Source: Acidiflorens sp963841945 (GTDB taxonomy: Bacteria; Acidobacteriota; Terriglobia; Terriglobales; Acidobacteriaceae). From it: DNA of 64,000 bases. The notes below the pieces were generated by a model. That model saw only the letters and a list, made by a program, of their open reading frames with translations, searched no databases and was not told the DNA's origin. The DNA is taken from positions 419,174 to 483,173 of the forward strand of contig CAWJFC010000005.1 in assembly GCA_963841945.1 (NCBI GenBank), written 5' to 3'. Below are positions 43,190-53,409 of this stretch, in pieces. A program made the position numbers and the translations under genes. How positions within the stretch are numbered: position 1 is the first letter of the stretch; every line of letters begins with the position of its first letter.

Positions 43190-45736
43190 ATGGCGACGAT
43201 GTTTGGCCGGTTCGACGTCCAGAACGAAATTTCGAAATCGGAAACTGCCTCGATTTACAAGGCATTGGATATAGAAAGCAACCAGGTAGTGGCGCTGAAA
43301 ACGCAGCGCCTGACGACACTTGGAGATCGCGCGGGGGCGTTTGTGCAGACGCTGATGAGCGAAGGCGAAGTCGCGCAGCCGCTCACCGGGCAGAACATCG
43401 CGCAGCTTTACGGAGCGGGCGAGATTGAAGGACAATTTTGCGCGGCGATGGAGTATATCCAGGGAAACAGCATCACGACGATGCTGGCCCGGCACGAGGG
43501 GTTTTCGATTTGGGACCTGCTCGACATCGCCCGGCAGGTGTGCGCGGCGCTGGAGGCGGCGGCCAAGCTGGGAGTAGTGCACTCGTCGCTCGAACCGGAC
43601 AAGATCATCGTGCAGTGGGACGGGCTGGTGAAAATCGCGGGCTATGGCATTTCAAACATGAGCCTGCTCAGCGCCGAGGCCGGTAACGGCCTGGGAAGAT
43701 TGATGCCCTATTGTTCGCCCGAACAGATTCGCGGTGAGGCCATGGATCAGCGGTCGAATCTGTTCACGGTCGGAGCGATCCTGTACGAGATGGTGACGGG
43801 ACGGAAGGCGTTTGACGCGGAGGATCCGGTCGTTCTGGTGGAGCAGGTGGAAAACCAGATGCCGCCGGAGCCAGTTTCGCTGAATCCCAAGGTGCATCCG
43901 GGGGTCAACGAGCTGATCATGAAGGCGCTGGCGAAGGATCCAGCGGAACGGTACGCGACGGCGCACGAACTGGTAGACGACCTGGAACGGTGTAAAGAGA
44001 GCAATCACAAGGCGCAGGCCGAAGCTCCGAAGAAAATTTCAAGCGTGAAGCCGGATGCGGCGGCCAAAGCGGCGGCGGCCATGAAGTTTGTGGGAGCGGC
44101 GGCGAGTGCGGGAGCGGTGTCTGACGGGGGTCTGCCGAAGCCGGTGGCGCGAGAAAGTGCGGTGGCGAAACCTGCGGCGACTTCGCAACTCACAAAGCCA
44201 GATGCACGAACGGCGCCGACGACGGAAGCGAAATCATTCGCTGCTCGCGCGGGACAGGGAACGAACGCCGCCAGTGGTAGCGGATCGAGTTCGGGAGCGC
44301 GGACGATTGAGGAGCCCTCGTTTGAGGCGGCTCTGCCAGAACTGACGGTAAAGCCGAACGGCGATTCTTATGCGAGTTCGACCGCATCCCATGGACCCCG
44401 GGCGGGTGGAAGCGCGCACAGCGCCTTCATGTCGGCGGCCGCGCCCGTGCAAGAGGAGGAATCGCAAACCAACAGTCCCGCTTTCGATCCGGCGATGGCG
44501 GGATCGACGGCGGCGAAAACTGGAGTTAGCTTTTCGGAGATGGATGCGTTGCCTCCGCTCAAAGAGCCGGTGTTTGAAGCGCGCCCCGAACCCGCACCCG
44601 AACAGATGCCGGCGCTGCAGCCGACGATCTCGGCGCGGCTTTCCGCGAAGAAGAAGGACGAGAAACCCAGGATTCAGCCGCGCGAGATCGCGCAGAAGGC
44701 GATGAAAGAGGTTTCGACCGTGCCGCCGCGGCTGCTGCTGTATTCGATTCTGGGAGCGATCGCCGTAATCCTGGTGGTGGCGGTTGCGATGTACTTCCAT
44801 GTGCGGTCGGAGGACGATGGCTTGACGGCGGCTCCGCGCGCAGTGAAGACGGCGAGCGAGCCGGCAGCCGCGGCTCCCGCGCCCGCAGCACAGGCGGCGC
44901 CAGTTCAAACACCAGTAGCACCCATCACCGAACAACAGCCCGACTTGACGGTGCGCCAGGTTCAGAAACGCGCGGCCAAAAATCGCGCGCCAGCACCGGC
45001 GCCCGTTGCGGTCGTAACTCCGGGCGAAGCTTTGGTTGATTCGACTCCTCAGGGCGTACAGTTTGAGGTCGACGGAAAGAGCGATCCCTCGTGGGTAACG
45101 CCTTTTAATGTCGCGGGCCTCGCGCCAGGCAAGCATCTGATATCGGCGATCAAGGCGGGCTACACATCGGAAGTGCGATCCATCGATGTTGCTTCGGGCG
45201 GCAAGACGCCGGTGCTCTTTCATCTATCGCCAGTAAACGCGCTGGTGGTGGTGAACAGCACGCCGACGGGCGCGGACATTATTCTCGATGGCAAGCCCAC
45301 GCACAGAGTTACTCCCGCCCAGTTCGCGGTGGAAAAAGGCACACACACGGTCGCTCTCAAAAAGCAGGGCTTCTTGGATGAGACGACGAGCGCCGACCTC
45401 GGGCCAGGACAGAACTTTCAATATGCGCCGGCGCTGCGGGCGCTGGGCGATTCGGACGCGATCCGTACGGTGGGCCGCTTCAAGAAGCTTTTCGGCGCCG
45501 CCGGCGGCGAGAGCACGGCTGGCATGGGCACGGTCAGCATTCACACCAAGCCGAAGGGCGCGCAGATCGTGATCAACCAGCGCATCCTCGACAAGATGTC
45601 GCCGGTCGACGTGATGATGGGTCCGGGGAATTATGTCGTTGACATTACTCTGACGGGGTTCAAACCGGTGCATAAGATCATCACTGTGGAAAAAGACGGC
45701 AAGGTGGCGATCGACGAGACGCTGGAGCGGGAATAG
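43190..45736 (+). CDS. Membrane pseudokinase with PEGA repeats
   Basis: About 848 residues. A kinase-like domain (1-270) keeps the fold and Lys37 (VALK) but has HSSLEPDK (131-138) where active kinases have HRDLKPEN, and IAGYG (149-153) instead of xDFG, so catalytic and metal-binding Asp residues are missing. A long Ala/Pro-rich linker (about 280-510) leads to a membrane helix (515-537), then three PEGA domains (about 612-685, 686-755, 780-848), likely periplasmic. It probably senses or scaffolds rather than phosphorylates. The start follows GAGG at eight bases. Confidence 0.87.
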   Translation: MATMFGRFDVQNEISKSETASIYKALDIESNQVVALKTQRLTTLGDRAGAFVQTLMSEGEVAQPLTGQNIAQLYGAGEIEGQFCAAMEYIQGNSITTMLARHEGFSIWDLLDIARQVCAALEAAAKLGVVHSSLEPDKIIVQWDGLVKIAGYGISNMSLLSAEAGNGLGRLMPYCSPEQIRGEAMDQRSNLFTVGAILYEMVTGRKAFDAEDPVVLVEQVENQMPPEPVSLNPKVHPGVNELIMKALAKDPAERYATAHELVDDLERCKESNHKAQAEAPKKISSVKPDAAAKAAAAMKFVGAAASAGAVSDGGLPKPVARESAVAKPAATSQLTKPDARTAPTTEAKSFAARAGQGTNAASGSGSSSGARTIEEPSFEAALPELTVKPNGDSYASSTASHGPRAGGSAHSAFMSAAAPVQEEESQTNSPAFDPAMAGSTAAKTGVSFSEMDALPPLKEPVFEARPEPAPEQMPALQPTISARLSAKKKDEKPRIQPREIAQKAMKEVSTVPPRLLLYSILGAIAVILVVAVAMYFHVRSEDDGLTAAPRAVKTASEPAAAAPAPAAQAAPVQTPVAPITEQQPDLTVRQVQKRAAKNRAPAPAPVAVVTPGEALVDSTPQGVQFEVDGKSDPSWVTPFNVAGLAPGKHLISAIKAGYTSEVRSIDVASGGKTPVLFHLSPVNALVVVNSTPTGADIILDGKPTHRVTPAQFAVEKGTHTVALKKQGFLDETTSADLGPGQNFQYAPALRALGDSDAIRTVGRFKKLFGAAGGESTAGMGTVSIHTKPKGAQIVINQRILDKMSPVDVMMGPGNYVVDITLTGFKPVHKIITVEKDGKVAIDETLERE

Positions 45737-46018
45737 ATTCCCGCTTTGTAATGTAGCCTCTTTTCACTAACTGCTTGTTCTGACTTCGTAAGGCCCTCGC
45801 CTCCGTGGGTCGAGTGATCCTCTGGTTACTCATCCTCATTGTCCTTTGTGGTTTCGGGATGCCGCGGCTCTGTCCTTCACAGCGGCTCAAAGGTCGGCCT
45901 TCTTATAGTGATCTGCTGTGACGGCAAGGCAACTGACGATTCACCTTGCGGTGTGATCCCCGTCACCGCCGTCCGTTTGTCGCGGGTGCAGGATGGACCC
46001 CAGAAATGAGTTCAAGAA

Positions 46019-46483
46019 GTGTCCTCCGACTTCATGCGCGGGCGGTTCAGCCCAGAGTTTGAGGAAGCGCTGCGCCCCCTGATGGCGGAACGCATTTTCC
46101 CAAAAGGCGCGACCTTCTATCGCCGGGGAAGCCCTGCGGAGGGAGTCTATCTGATCCGAACGGGTGCCGTTCGCGTGCTGTTGCCGGCAACCGACCAACA
46201 CAGCCAACTGCTGGAAGTGGCCGGCGAGGGATCGGTTCTAGGGTTGAGCGAGACGCTGTCCGGTGAGCACTATCGCGTAACGGCGGAGGCCGATGAGGCG
46301 ACCACAGCTTCGTTCGTTGCGCGCAAAGATTTTGTGGAACTGCTGAACACCAACCACGAATACAGCATGCAAGTGGTGCGGTTGCTAAGCGACAGCCTGC
46401 ACGGGCTTTATCACCGCTTTCGCAGCGTGAGCGCGCACCCGGGACGTCCGCGGCGCCGCGGACCCAATGAAGGGCTGAATTAA
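46019..46483 (+). CDS. Stand-alone cyclic-nucleotide-binding domain protein
   Basis: 154 residues of the Crp effector domain: FPKGATFYRRGSPAEGVYLIRTGAVRVLLP and LLEVAGEGSVLGLSETLSG, with the phosphate-binding cassette region. The DNA-binding helix-turn-helix of Crp/Fnr proteins is absent; the protein ends in a basic RPRRRG tail. It may bind cAMP or act as a sensor without DNA binding. GTG at 46019 or ATG at 46034 are possible starts. Monocistronic by position. Confidence 0.8.
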   Translation: MSSDFMRGRFSPEFEEALRPLMAERIFPKGATFYRRGSPAEGVYLIRTGAVRVLLPATDQHSQLLEVAGEGSVLGLSETLSGEHYRVTAEADEATTASFVARKDFVELLNTNHEYSMQVVRLLSDSLHGLYHRFRSVSAHPGRPRRRGPNEGLN

Positions 46484-46588
46484 TAGTGAGCAAGTCTTGG
46501 CCGGAATCCTGCCAGCCAAGCCAAAATCATTCAGACAGCTGAGAAAGAAGAACCCGCGACTGGATCGCCGAGTCGTGCGGGCCCGATT

Positions 46589-48361
46589 CTATTGCGCTTT
46601 GAACCTGATCGTAATCTGGGTTTGGATCGCGACCGGCTGGCCATCGAGATAATAAGGCTTGTATCGCCACTGGCGAACGGCCTCGAGCGCGGCGGCGGTG
46701 AGCATCGACGGCCCGCTGAGCACCTTCGGATTAACGACGTTGCCTTCCTTATCGATGGTGGCTTCGATCTGCACCGCGCCTTCGGTATGGGTGGCGAGGG
46801 CATTGGCCGGATAGCGGGGCTGCACTTGCTTGATCAGAAGACCTTGCGAGACGCCCTGCGAGACCCGCACTCTCCCGAGGGAAGGCTGGGCGGCTGTGGA
46901 ATTGAGTACGCCGTTCAAAGCAGCCGGGCTCGGCGCAGCCATGCCGAGCGCGCTCGGCGGCGCGGCGGAAGCCTCATCCGAAGTTTGCGGCGGCGTTCGA
47001 GGACGCTGGACCGAACCGGGTTGAACAATGATTGGGGATGGCTCGGATTTTGTCTGGGTCGATTCGGAAATCGCTGGCCGGTCTGCGCTGGGCGCTGGAT
47101 TCCCCGCTGCGTGCACCGTCTGCTGAGACGGCGCTATATGGTTGGCCGCGGTTGTCGAATTGGAATGCGTAGTCGTGGGCGCTGACGGAGCCGACGCGGC
47201 GGTATGGAGATCGGACTGCGGCGTCGATTGCGGCATGGGCTGTGGGACAGACTGCGGCGCAGACTGAGGCGCTGTGGAAGTGGAAGATGGCGCGAGCCCG
47301 GGAGCCGTGTGTGACTGTCCGAACTTGGTCCATCCGAAGTATCCGGCGATGATGAGGACGGCAACGGCGGCTGCGCCCATCAGAATTTTCTGTCCGGAAC
47401 CACCTGCATCCTCGGTGGCGGTGGAGAATGACGGACCCGCCGACATGGTCGCGGAGGCCGCGAATGGACTAGGTTGCGGAGTGTGGAGAGCTGCATCAGA
47501 GGCAGGCGCTTCTTCATTCCTGACTTCGCTATGCTCCGGTTGGGGAGCGGGCTTGACAACCTCTTTCGCGGGAGCGGGCGCGGAGGCCGCTCCGTGAGGC
47601 TTCGCCGCGGCCGCCACAAAGGGTACGACATTGGCATGGGCTGCTGCTTGCTTGCCGGGAGCTTCTGAAGTTTGCGGAGTTGCCGCGGCTGGCGGAGCAG
47701 GATGTGGGGCGGGCGCGGACTCAGGATCGCCTATGGGCGGCTCGGCTCCGAGCGCGGTCCAGGGCTTTACCCGGATCGGCGGCGCGAACACAGGTGTCTC
47801 TTCGAGGATTGCATGCGCTGGCGCGGATGCCACCGGCGTGGGGACCGCTGAAAAATCCGTAGATTGGTGCTGTGGAACCGCGCTGTGCGCGGATACGGAA
47901 TCGGGGTGCTGACTGGTTGTAGCGGTAGAAGGAAACGCCGCGGCTGGTGCGGGTTTCACCGGTGCTGCGGCCGAATGGCTGGAGGCTTCCGCACCTTTGC
48001 GCAGAAGTCCGCGCGCCACGCGCAGAGTTCCTTTAGCCTGTTCGACATTAATGGGTTTGGTAAGAACCAGGTTTGCGCCCATGCGATAGGCCTTGGCGAC
48101 GCCGGCCTGCCCTTCGACTAGTCCGATGGTGAGCGAACCTTGATTGAAGCTGGAATTGCGAGCGCCCTTGACGAGCAGCGAGGCGCTTTGCTCATTTTCG
48201 CAGTCGATGACGATAGCGTCGTAGTGATGCGCCATGAGAGTCTTGACCGCGGCAAAGGGATCATTCACAGGCGCGACAGCAAATTCAAGTTCACTGAACA
48301 GCTGGCTTACGACCCGGGCGAGTTTCTCATCCGTGCAGAAGAGCAAAGCTTGGTAACCCAT
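46589..48361 (-). CDS. Receiver-like domain fused to a TonB C-terminal domain
   Basis: 590 residues in an unusual order. Residues 1-120 form a CheY-like receiver (DAIVIDCEN with the phospho-acceptor Asp, LVLTKPI with the Lys). Then comes a Pro/Ala/Ser-rich linker, a membrane helix (about 322-345, AAAVAVLIIAGYFGW), a second disordered stretch, and a TonB-type C-terminus (495-590: QPRYPANALATHTEGAVQIEATI...AVRQWRYKPYYLDGQPV). It could couple cytoplasmic phospho-signalling to energised outer-membrane transport (inference). A paralogue without TonB lies upstream. Confidence 0.85.
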   Translation of the reverse strand: MGYQALLFCTDEKLARVVSQLFSELEFAVAPVNDPFAAVKTLMAHHYDAIVIDCENEQSASLLVKGARNSSFNQGSLTIGLVEGQAGVAKAYRMGANLVLTKPINVEQAKGTLRVARGLLRKGAEASSHSAAAPVKPAPAAAFPSTATTSQHPDSVSAHSAVPQHQSTDFSAVPTPVASAPAHAILEETPVFAPPIRVKPWTALGAEPPIGDPESAPAPHPAPPAAATPQTSEAPGKQAAAHANVVPFVAAAAKPHGAASAPAPAKEVVKPAPQPEHSEVRNEEAPASDAALHTPQPSPFAASATMSAGPSFSTATEDAGGSGQKILMGAAAVAVLIIAGYFGWTKFGQSHTAPGLAPSSTSTAPQSAPQSVPQPMPQSTPQSDLHTAASAPSAPTTTHSNSTTAANHIAPSQQTVHAAGNPAPSADRPAISESTQTKSEPSPIIVQPGSVQRPRTPPQTSDEASAAPPSALGMAAPSPAALNGVLNSTAAQPSLGRVRVSQGVSQGLLIKQVQPRYPANALATHTEGAVQIEATIDKEGNVVNPKVLSGPSMLTAAALEAVRQWRYKPYYLDGQPVAIQTQITIRFKAQ

Positions 48362-48478
48362 GATGAGGCCATCCTAGGCAGGCCGGTAAGCACCGGCAAG
48401 TTACGGGCGTAATCGGTGGGACGCGGATCCGGCGCGGGGCGCGGGAATTAAGGCGCGAACGAAGGTCATCGTTACTAG

Positions 48479-49993
48479 TTAGTGCTGAGGCGGCGTTTTC
48501 GAAGCTGGCGCCGAACTCTTCCCGCCGGAAGATGACGCTGGATGTTCCACCGCGTTCGGCGAAAGATCGATGCGCGTGACGCCGGGCTTGGTATGCGGTA
48601 CGGCGGATTGCGGATTGGTGCTTGCGCCGGCTGGAGTCGTCGCAGCCGGGGTGGGCGCGGCCGGATTTGCCGGCGCGGTCGGAGCAGGCGCGTTCGCCGG
48701 AGCGGCCTGCTGGCCGGAAGCGGGCGAGGTCGCATTGGTCGACGCCGACGGCGCGGACGTCGCACCCGGCGCTGCATTTGGATCTGGAGCGATGGACTGC
48801 CCCGATTGCGTGGCGTCGGGACCATTCGTCGGGAGCGGGACTGCGGCGCTTGGCTTCGGCGCCTGAGATGTTGGCTTCACCGGAACCGGAGCGGGCGCTT
48901 GAGTTTTTGGCGCCATTCCAGTCAGGACGAGCAGGTGATTGACCTGCTCCTTGACCAGCGACTGGAAACCGGGCTCGTAGGTCCAGGCACCATAGAAGGC
49001 TCCACAGGCCACCAGCAGAAAGAAAAGAGTGATCATCCGGCTGAGTGATTTAGAAGTCTTCGCAGCGCTTTTCTTCGCTGGAACTTTGGCGGCCACTTCT
49101 TCGCTGCTAGTCTCGATGCTCTTTGTCTCCAGCGTGCCGGACTCTTGCTCGATCGGAGCCGCGGATGCGGCAAGCGACCCGCTCTTCACCCCGATCACCT
49201 CGGTCTTATGTTCGCCGTCTTTATGTTCGTCTTCCGATCCTTGCGCGGCTGAAGGCTTGGAATCCGTCGTTGCTTTTTCGCTCACTTTAGCCTCGGCGGA
49301 TGAAAGCCGAGACGACGTACCGGATGTCGTCGCATTGCTGGCGACGAATGACGACCCTTTGGCCGTCGATGCAGCTTCCGCGACATCGGACTCGGCGACC
49401 GACGCGCTCATCTTCACAGCAGGTGCCGGCGTCGAAGAAGGGACAAGATCATGGGCCGACGTGAGCGAAGGAGAACCGGCCGCGGCCGTGGCGGCGAATG
49501 CCCGGCCTTCGGCGGCGACGTAGTCGGCAGCGTCATCGGCGTGTTGCTCCAATGCAGGCGTCAGGGTTTTTGAACTGGCGACCGCCTGGGCTACGCTTTC
49601 CTGACCTGTGGCGTCGGGGCGAGATTCCTCTCGCCGGACGCGGCTGAGGGCGGTACGAATGGTGACGCGGGCCTGATCTTTGGCCACCGGTTTGGTGAGA
49701 ATCAATTCGGCGCCGAGGCGAAACGCGGTCGGCAGACCCGCGCGGCCGTCGACGACAGCGACCGGAACCGGGCGGCCGCTTCCCTTGCGATTGCGGCAGA
49801 CATCGAAAATAAGTTTGGCGGCAGGAAGGTTCTCGCAGTCGACGAGGACCAGATCGAAGCGATCGGAATTCAGCTTCTGCGCGGCCGAGGCGCCATCAAG
49901 CGGGCGGTCACAGGTGACGGACATCTCTTCGAGCACGGACGTGATGGCGGCGACGGCCTGATCGTCAGGCGACAGTAAAAGTGCAAGAGGCAT
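48479..49993 (-). CDS. Receiver-like domain membrane protein
   Basis: 504 residues. A CheY-like receiver (1-125: FDLVLVDCEN, LILTKPV) is followed by a Ser/Ala-rich linker, a membrane helix (about 318-338, MITLFFLLVACGAFYGAW) and a long Ala/Pro-rich extracytoplasmic tail. It is paralogous in layout to the TonB-fused protein downstream but has no TonB domain. Both genes are on the minus strand, 117 bp apart, and may act together as an unorthodox signalling pair. Confidence 0.8.
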   Translation of the reverse strand: MPLALLLSPDDQAVAAITSVLEEMSVTCDRPLDGASAAQKLNSDRFDLVLVDCENLPAAKLIFDVCRNRKGSGRPVPVAVVDGRAGLPTAFRLGAELILTKPVAKDQARVTIRTALSRVRREESRPDATGQESVAQAVASSKTLTPALEQHADDAADYVAAEGRAFAATAAAGSPSLTSAHDLVPSSTPAPAVKMSASVAESDVAEAASTAKGSSFVASNATTSGTSSRLSSAEAKVSEKATTDSKPSAAQGSEDEHKDGEHKTEVIGVKSGSLAASAAPIEQESGTLETKSIETSSEEVAAKVPAKKSAAKTSKSLSRMITLFFLLVACGAFYGAWTYEPGFQSLVKEQVNHLLVLTGMAPKTQAPAPVPVKPTSQAPKPSAAVPLPTNGPDATQSGQSIAPDPNAAPGATSAPSASTNATSPASGQQAAPANAPAPTAPANPAAPTPAATTPAGASTNPQSAVPHTKPGVTRIDLSPNAVEHPASSSGGKSSAPASKTPPQH

Positions 49994-50101
49994 GGCTCTC
50001 TTATGCTAGAAACCGTGGTGCAAGGCCGCAAGTTACATTGGTAAGTAGCGCAGGTCGAAGGCACAGGCGCTTCGCCACGTTTAGCTTTTTGTGGCTCTCT
50101 T

Positions 50102-51856
50102 TTATAACTTTTTAGCGACGGATGATTCCGGTGGAGGATAGGGGATCGATCCGCGGAAAGATGCTTTGTCGGCGGGCGTGAAATCAGGGAAGGGCAGCTG
50201 ATTTTGGGCGCGCCACTCCTGGACCTGCTTTTCAGCAGCCGCGGCTTTTTCACCGTCGAGGCCGTGATCGCGCCCCAGATACAGCGTCTGGGAGGGATAG
50301 GCGAAGCTGGTGCCGGATCGCCCGACGATCTCGCTGATGCGCAGCAACAGATCTTCGCGGACGGCAGCAAACTCGTTCGAATCCTGGGTGCGCACGTAGG
50401 CAAAAATCTCAAGCCGCAGCGCGCTTGGGTCGACATTCGCAAGGCGGATGCTTGCCGTTTCCGCCTCGACTTTCGGATGTTGGTAGAGCAGGCGGCGAAT
50501 TTCGGCGAGCAGATAACGGAGCTGGTCTCCCGTGGTGTCGTAGCGAATCTCAAGCGGCGGATTGAATAGAATTTTGTCTCGGCGCGAAAAATTCTCGATG
50601 CTCATGGTGGCAAGCGTGCCATTCGGAATCGAGAGCTGGGTGCGGGCGTCGGTGCGCACGCGGGTCGAGCGGAGACTGATATCTTCGACCGTCCCGGTTT
50701 TGTCACCGAAGCGGCAGTAGTCGCCGACGCGGATGACTTCATCGGCGAGCACCGAGATTCCGCCAAAAAGATTTTCGAGGGTCTTCTGCGCCGCAAAGGC
50801 GATAGCGATGCCGCCGATGCCAAGACCGGCGAGCACCGTGGTCAGGTTGAAGCCGAGAATGGCGAGGATTGCGAGCAGGCCGAGGATCACGAGAAAAGCC
50901 GAAAGCAGACGCTCGCCGAGCAGCATGAGCGTTCCGGTGCCGAGGCGCCCAATGGCAATGGCGTGCGAGCGCAGGCGCTGCATAATCAGGGCGTTGACGC
51001 GCAATAGCAACCAGAAAAATCCGATGCTGATCAGCACTCCGACCGTGCGGTTGTAGTAGTAGTGCGACAGCAGCGGCAGACCCAGCCGTCCGGCGATGAT
51101 GCGATGGGCGATGGCCGCGAACACCAGCAGCAGCGGCGTCGAGACGCGGCGATAGGAATGAAGGTCGGGACGCTTTTTTAATTTGAGATAGAGGCGGCGC
51201 GGAATGGCGAGGAAAAGCACGATGGCCCAGCCAATGAGGATGGCAACCGGCACCGCAATCAGGAGCGCGAGCCACTGCCAGAGCGGCATTCCGCCGAATG
51301 TCGTCTTCACGAGGCTCTGCGGAAGTTTGGTTTCGACCTGGTGCTCCTCGATCGTCTCGTAGAGTTCCGGGACTCTGCTGAGCGTGATGGAAGAAAACAG
51401 CCAGATTTGGCCGGCGCTCGGATCGGTCACGCGAACGAGAACAACCGGAACGTCGCTGTCCGCGCCCTCGTTGGGAAGAGAAAAAATGCCGATGGTCTGT
51501 TGATCGGGAATGCCGTTGTCCGGATTCCCCTCGGGGCTGGTGCTGATACGGCTGAGCTTGCCCACGAACGCGCGGTCCATCAGGACCTTCAATTTCGTCG
51601 CGAGGTCGGCGCCTTGCGCTTGACGGCGCGCGGTGCTCATCTGCAGGTAGTCGGCGGCGGCTTGATAGTTTCCGGACTGCGCCGTCTGAAGGAAGCCAAG
51701 CACAGTGCCGGAAGGATTACTCCGGCCAAGTTGGTCGGCCGATGCAGATGATGTGCTCTTTGCATTGGCTCCGGTGAACAGACCCGTGACGGACTGGGCG
51801 GCGAGCGGGAATGCCGTAGCGACAAAAAGTAAAAATATGAGCGCGGATTTCTTCAT
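50102..51856 (-). CDS. MscS-family mechanosensitive channel
   Basis: 584 residues. Signal peptide and a periplasmic N-terminal domain, then several membrane helices (about 190-370) and the MscS pore and beta domains: LGIGGIAIAFAAQKTLENLFGGISVLADEVIRVGDYCRFG, TGTVEDISLRSTRVRT and the PNG-containing IPNGTLATMSIENFSRRD. MscS-type channels release solutes under hypo-osmotic stress. A large N-terminal extension places it with MscK/YjeP-like members rather than short MscS. Confidence 0.9.
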   Translation of the reverse strand: MKKSALIFLLFVATAFPLAAQSVTGLFTGANAKSTSSASADQLGRSNPSGTVLGFLQTAQSGNYQAAADYLQMSTARRQAQGADLATKLKVLMDRAFVGKLSRISTSPEGNPDNGIPDQQTIGIFSLPNEGADSDVPVVLVRVTDPSAGQIWLFSSITLSRVPELYETIEEHQVETKLPQSLVKTTFGGMPLWQWLALLIAVPVAILIGWAIVLFLAIPRRLYLKLKKRPDLHSYRRVSTPLLLVFAAIAHRIIAGRLGLPLLSHYYYNRTVGVLISIGFFWLLLRVNALIMQRLRSHAIAIGRLGTGTLMLLGERLLSAFLVILGLLAILAILGFNLTTVLAGLGIGGIAIAFAAQKTLENLFGGISVLADEVIRVGDYCRFGDKTGTVEDISLRSTRVRTDARTQLSIPNGTLATMSIENFSRRDKILFNPPLEIRYDTTGDQLRYLLAEIRRLLYQHPKVEAETASIRLANVDPSALRLEIFAYVRTQDSNEFAAVREDLLLRISEIVGRSGTSFAYPSQTLYLGRDHGLDGEKAAAAEKQVQEWRAQNQLPFPDFTPADKASFRGSIPYPPPESSVAKKL

Positions 51857-51984
51857 CGGATAAATCGACTTGACTGGCGCACAGCACGCAGGCGCTGAAT
51901 TGCTAAGTATATTCTTAGCGAAGCGGCGCGACCGATGCCGTGCCCTTCCCTTCTCCCAAGGCTAAAGTCAGGGCTGTTTCGCGC

Positions 51985-53409
51985 TCACTTTTTTGGGCGA
52001 TAGATGTCCGTTGCCAGCCCGTAGTAAATCTCCGCCGACTCCATGATCGTCTCCGAAAGCGTTGGATGCGGGTGGATGGTCATGCCTACATCGGCGGCGA
52101 GTGCGCACATTTCAATGGCGAGCACGCCTTCAGCGATCAGATCGCCAGCGCCCACGCCGACGATGCCAACACCGAGCACCCGCTCCGTCTTCGGATCGAT
52201 GATGAGTTTGGTCATGCCTTCGGTGCGGTCGAGCGTAAGCGCGCGGCCTGACGCTGCCCACGGAAATTTGGCGACGCTGATTTCTCGGCCCTGCTCTTTG
52301 GCTTGCGTTTCGGTGAGTCCGGCCCACGCGATTTCAGGATCGGTGAAAACGACCGCCGGAATCGCGTTTGGCTCGAATGCCACTTTGTGTCCGGCGATAG
52401 CTTCGACCGCGGTGCGGCCTTCGTGCATGGCTTTGTGCGCAAGCATCGGTTCGCCCGCCACGTCGCCGATGGCGTAGATTGCGGGGTCGGCGGTCTGGCG
52501 TTGCCCGTTGATTTCGATGAATCCCTTGGCATTGACTTTGACCTGTGTTTTGTCGAGGCCGGGGATTTCTGAATTGGGACGGCGTCCGACCGACATGAGC
52601 ACGCGGTCGAAGACCTGCTCGTTTTCTTTTACATCGGGACCTTCGAGCGTGACACGGATTCCGGTCTTTTCATCTTTGAGCGATTTGACGGTGGTGTTGA
52701 GGAGAATCGCAGAGAACAATTTTTCTAGACGCTTGTGCAGCGGGAGAACGAGATCTCGGTCGGCGCCGGGCAATAGGCCAGACAGCATTTCAACGACGGT
52801 CACTTTGGTGCCGAGCGTGGCGTAGACGGTGCCGAGTTCGAGTCCGATGTAGCCGCCGCCGATGACGAGCAGCGTCTTCGGGACGTCGGCGAGGTCAAGC
52901 GCGCCGGTGGAATCCATGAGGCGAGGACTGTCGATTTTCAGGCTTGGCACGACTGTGGGACGCGAACCTGTGGCGATGACGATGCGATCGAAGGTAAGCG
53001 TTTCTTCGCCGCCAGCCTGGCTCTTTGTCACTTTGAGCGTAGTCGAATTGACGAACGCGGCTTTGCCTTGAATGAACGTGACCTTGCGCTGCTTGGACAG
53101 TTGGCCGAGCCCGCCGGTCAGCTTTGTGACTACGCCCTCTTTCCATGTGCGAAGCTTGGCCACGTCGATTTTTGGCGCGGCAAATTCGATGCCCCAGTTT
53201 TTGGCGTGCTCAGCTTCCAACAGCAATTTCGCGACGTGGAGAAGGGCCTTCGACGGAATGCATCCGCGATAGAGACAAACGCCGCCGGGATTGACTTCCG
53301 GATCGATGAGCGTAACTCTCATGCCGAGGTCGGCTGCGAGAAATGCGGCAGCATAGCCGCCGGGGCCGCCGCCAATTACTGCAACACGGAGATTGGAATT
53401 CGTTGCCAT
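51985..53409 (-). CDS. lpdA: Dihydrolipoyl dehydrogenase (PDH E3)
   Basis: 474 residues. FAD-binding GGGPGG at 13-18, redox disulfide CLYRGC at 45-50 (in GVCLYRGCIPSK), the NAD+ site GGGYIGLELG and the C-terminal His-Glu pair in HPHPTLSETIMES. It reoxidises the lipoyl arms of the E2 core with NAD+. It is the last gene of the aceE-aceF-lpdA operon and looks intact. Confidence 0.95.
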   Translation of the reverse strand: MATNSNLRVAVIGGGPGGYAAAFLAADLGMRVTLIDPEVNPGGVCLYRGCIPSKALLHVAKLLLEAEHAKNWGIEFAAPKIDVAKLRTWKEGVVTKLTGGLGQLSKQRKVTFIQGKAAFVNSTTLKVTKSQAGGEETLTFDRIVIATGSRPTVVPSLKIDSPRLMDSTGALDLADVPKTLLVIGGGYIGLELGTVYATLGTKVTVVEMLSGLLPGADRDLVLPLHKRLEKLFSAILLNTTVKSLKDEKTGIRVTLEGPDVKENEQVFDRVLMSVGRRPNSEIPGLDKTQVKVNAKGFIEINGQRQTADPAIYAIGDVAGEPMLAHKAMHEGRTAVEAIAGHKVAFEPNAIPAVVFTDPEIAWAGLTETQAKEQGREISVAKFPWAASGRALTLDRTEGMTKLIIDPKTERVLGVGIVGVGAGDLIAEGVLAIEMCALAADVGMTIHPHPTLSETIMESAEIYYGLATDIYRPKK

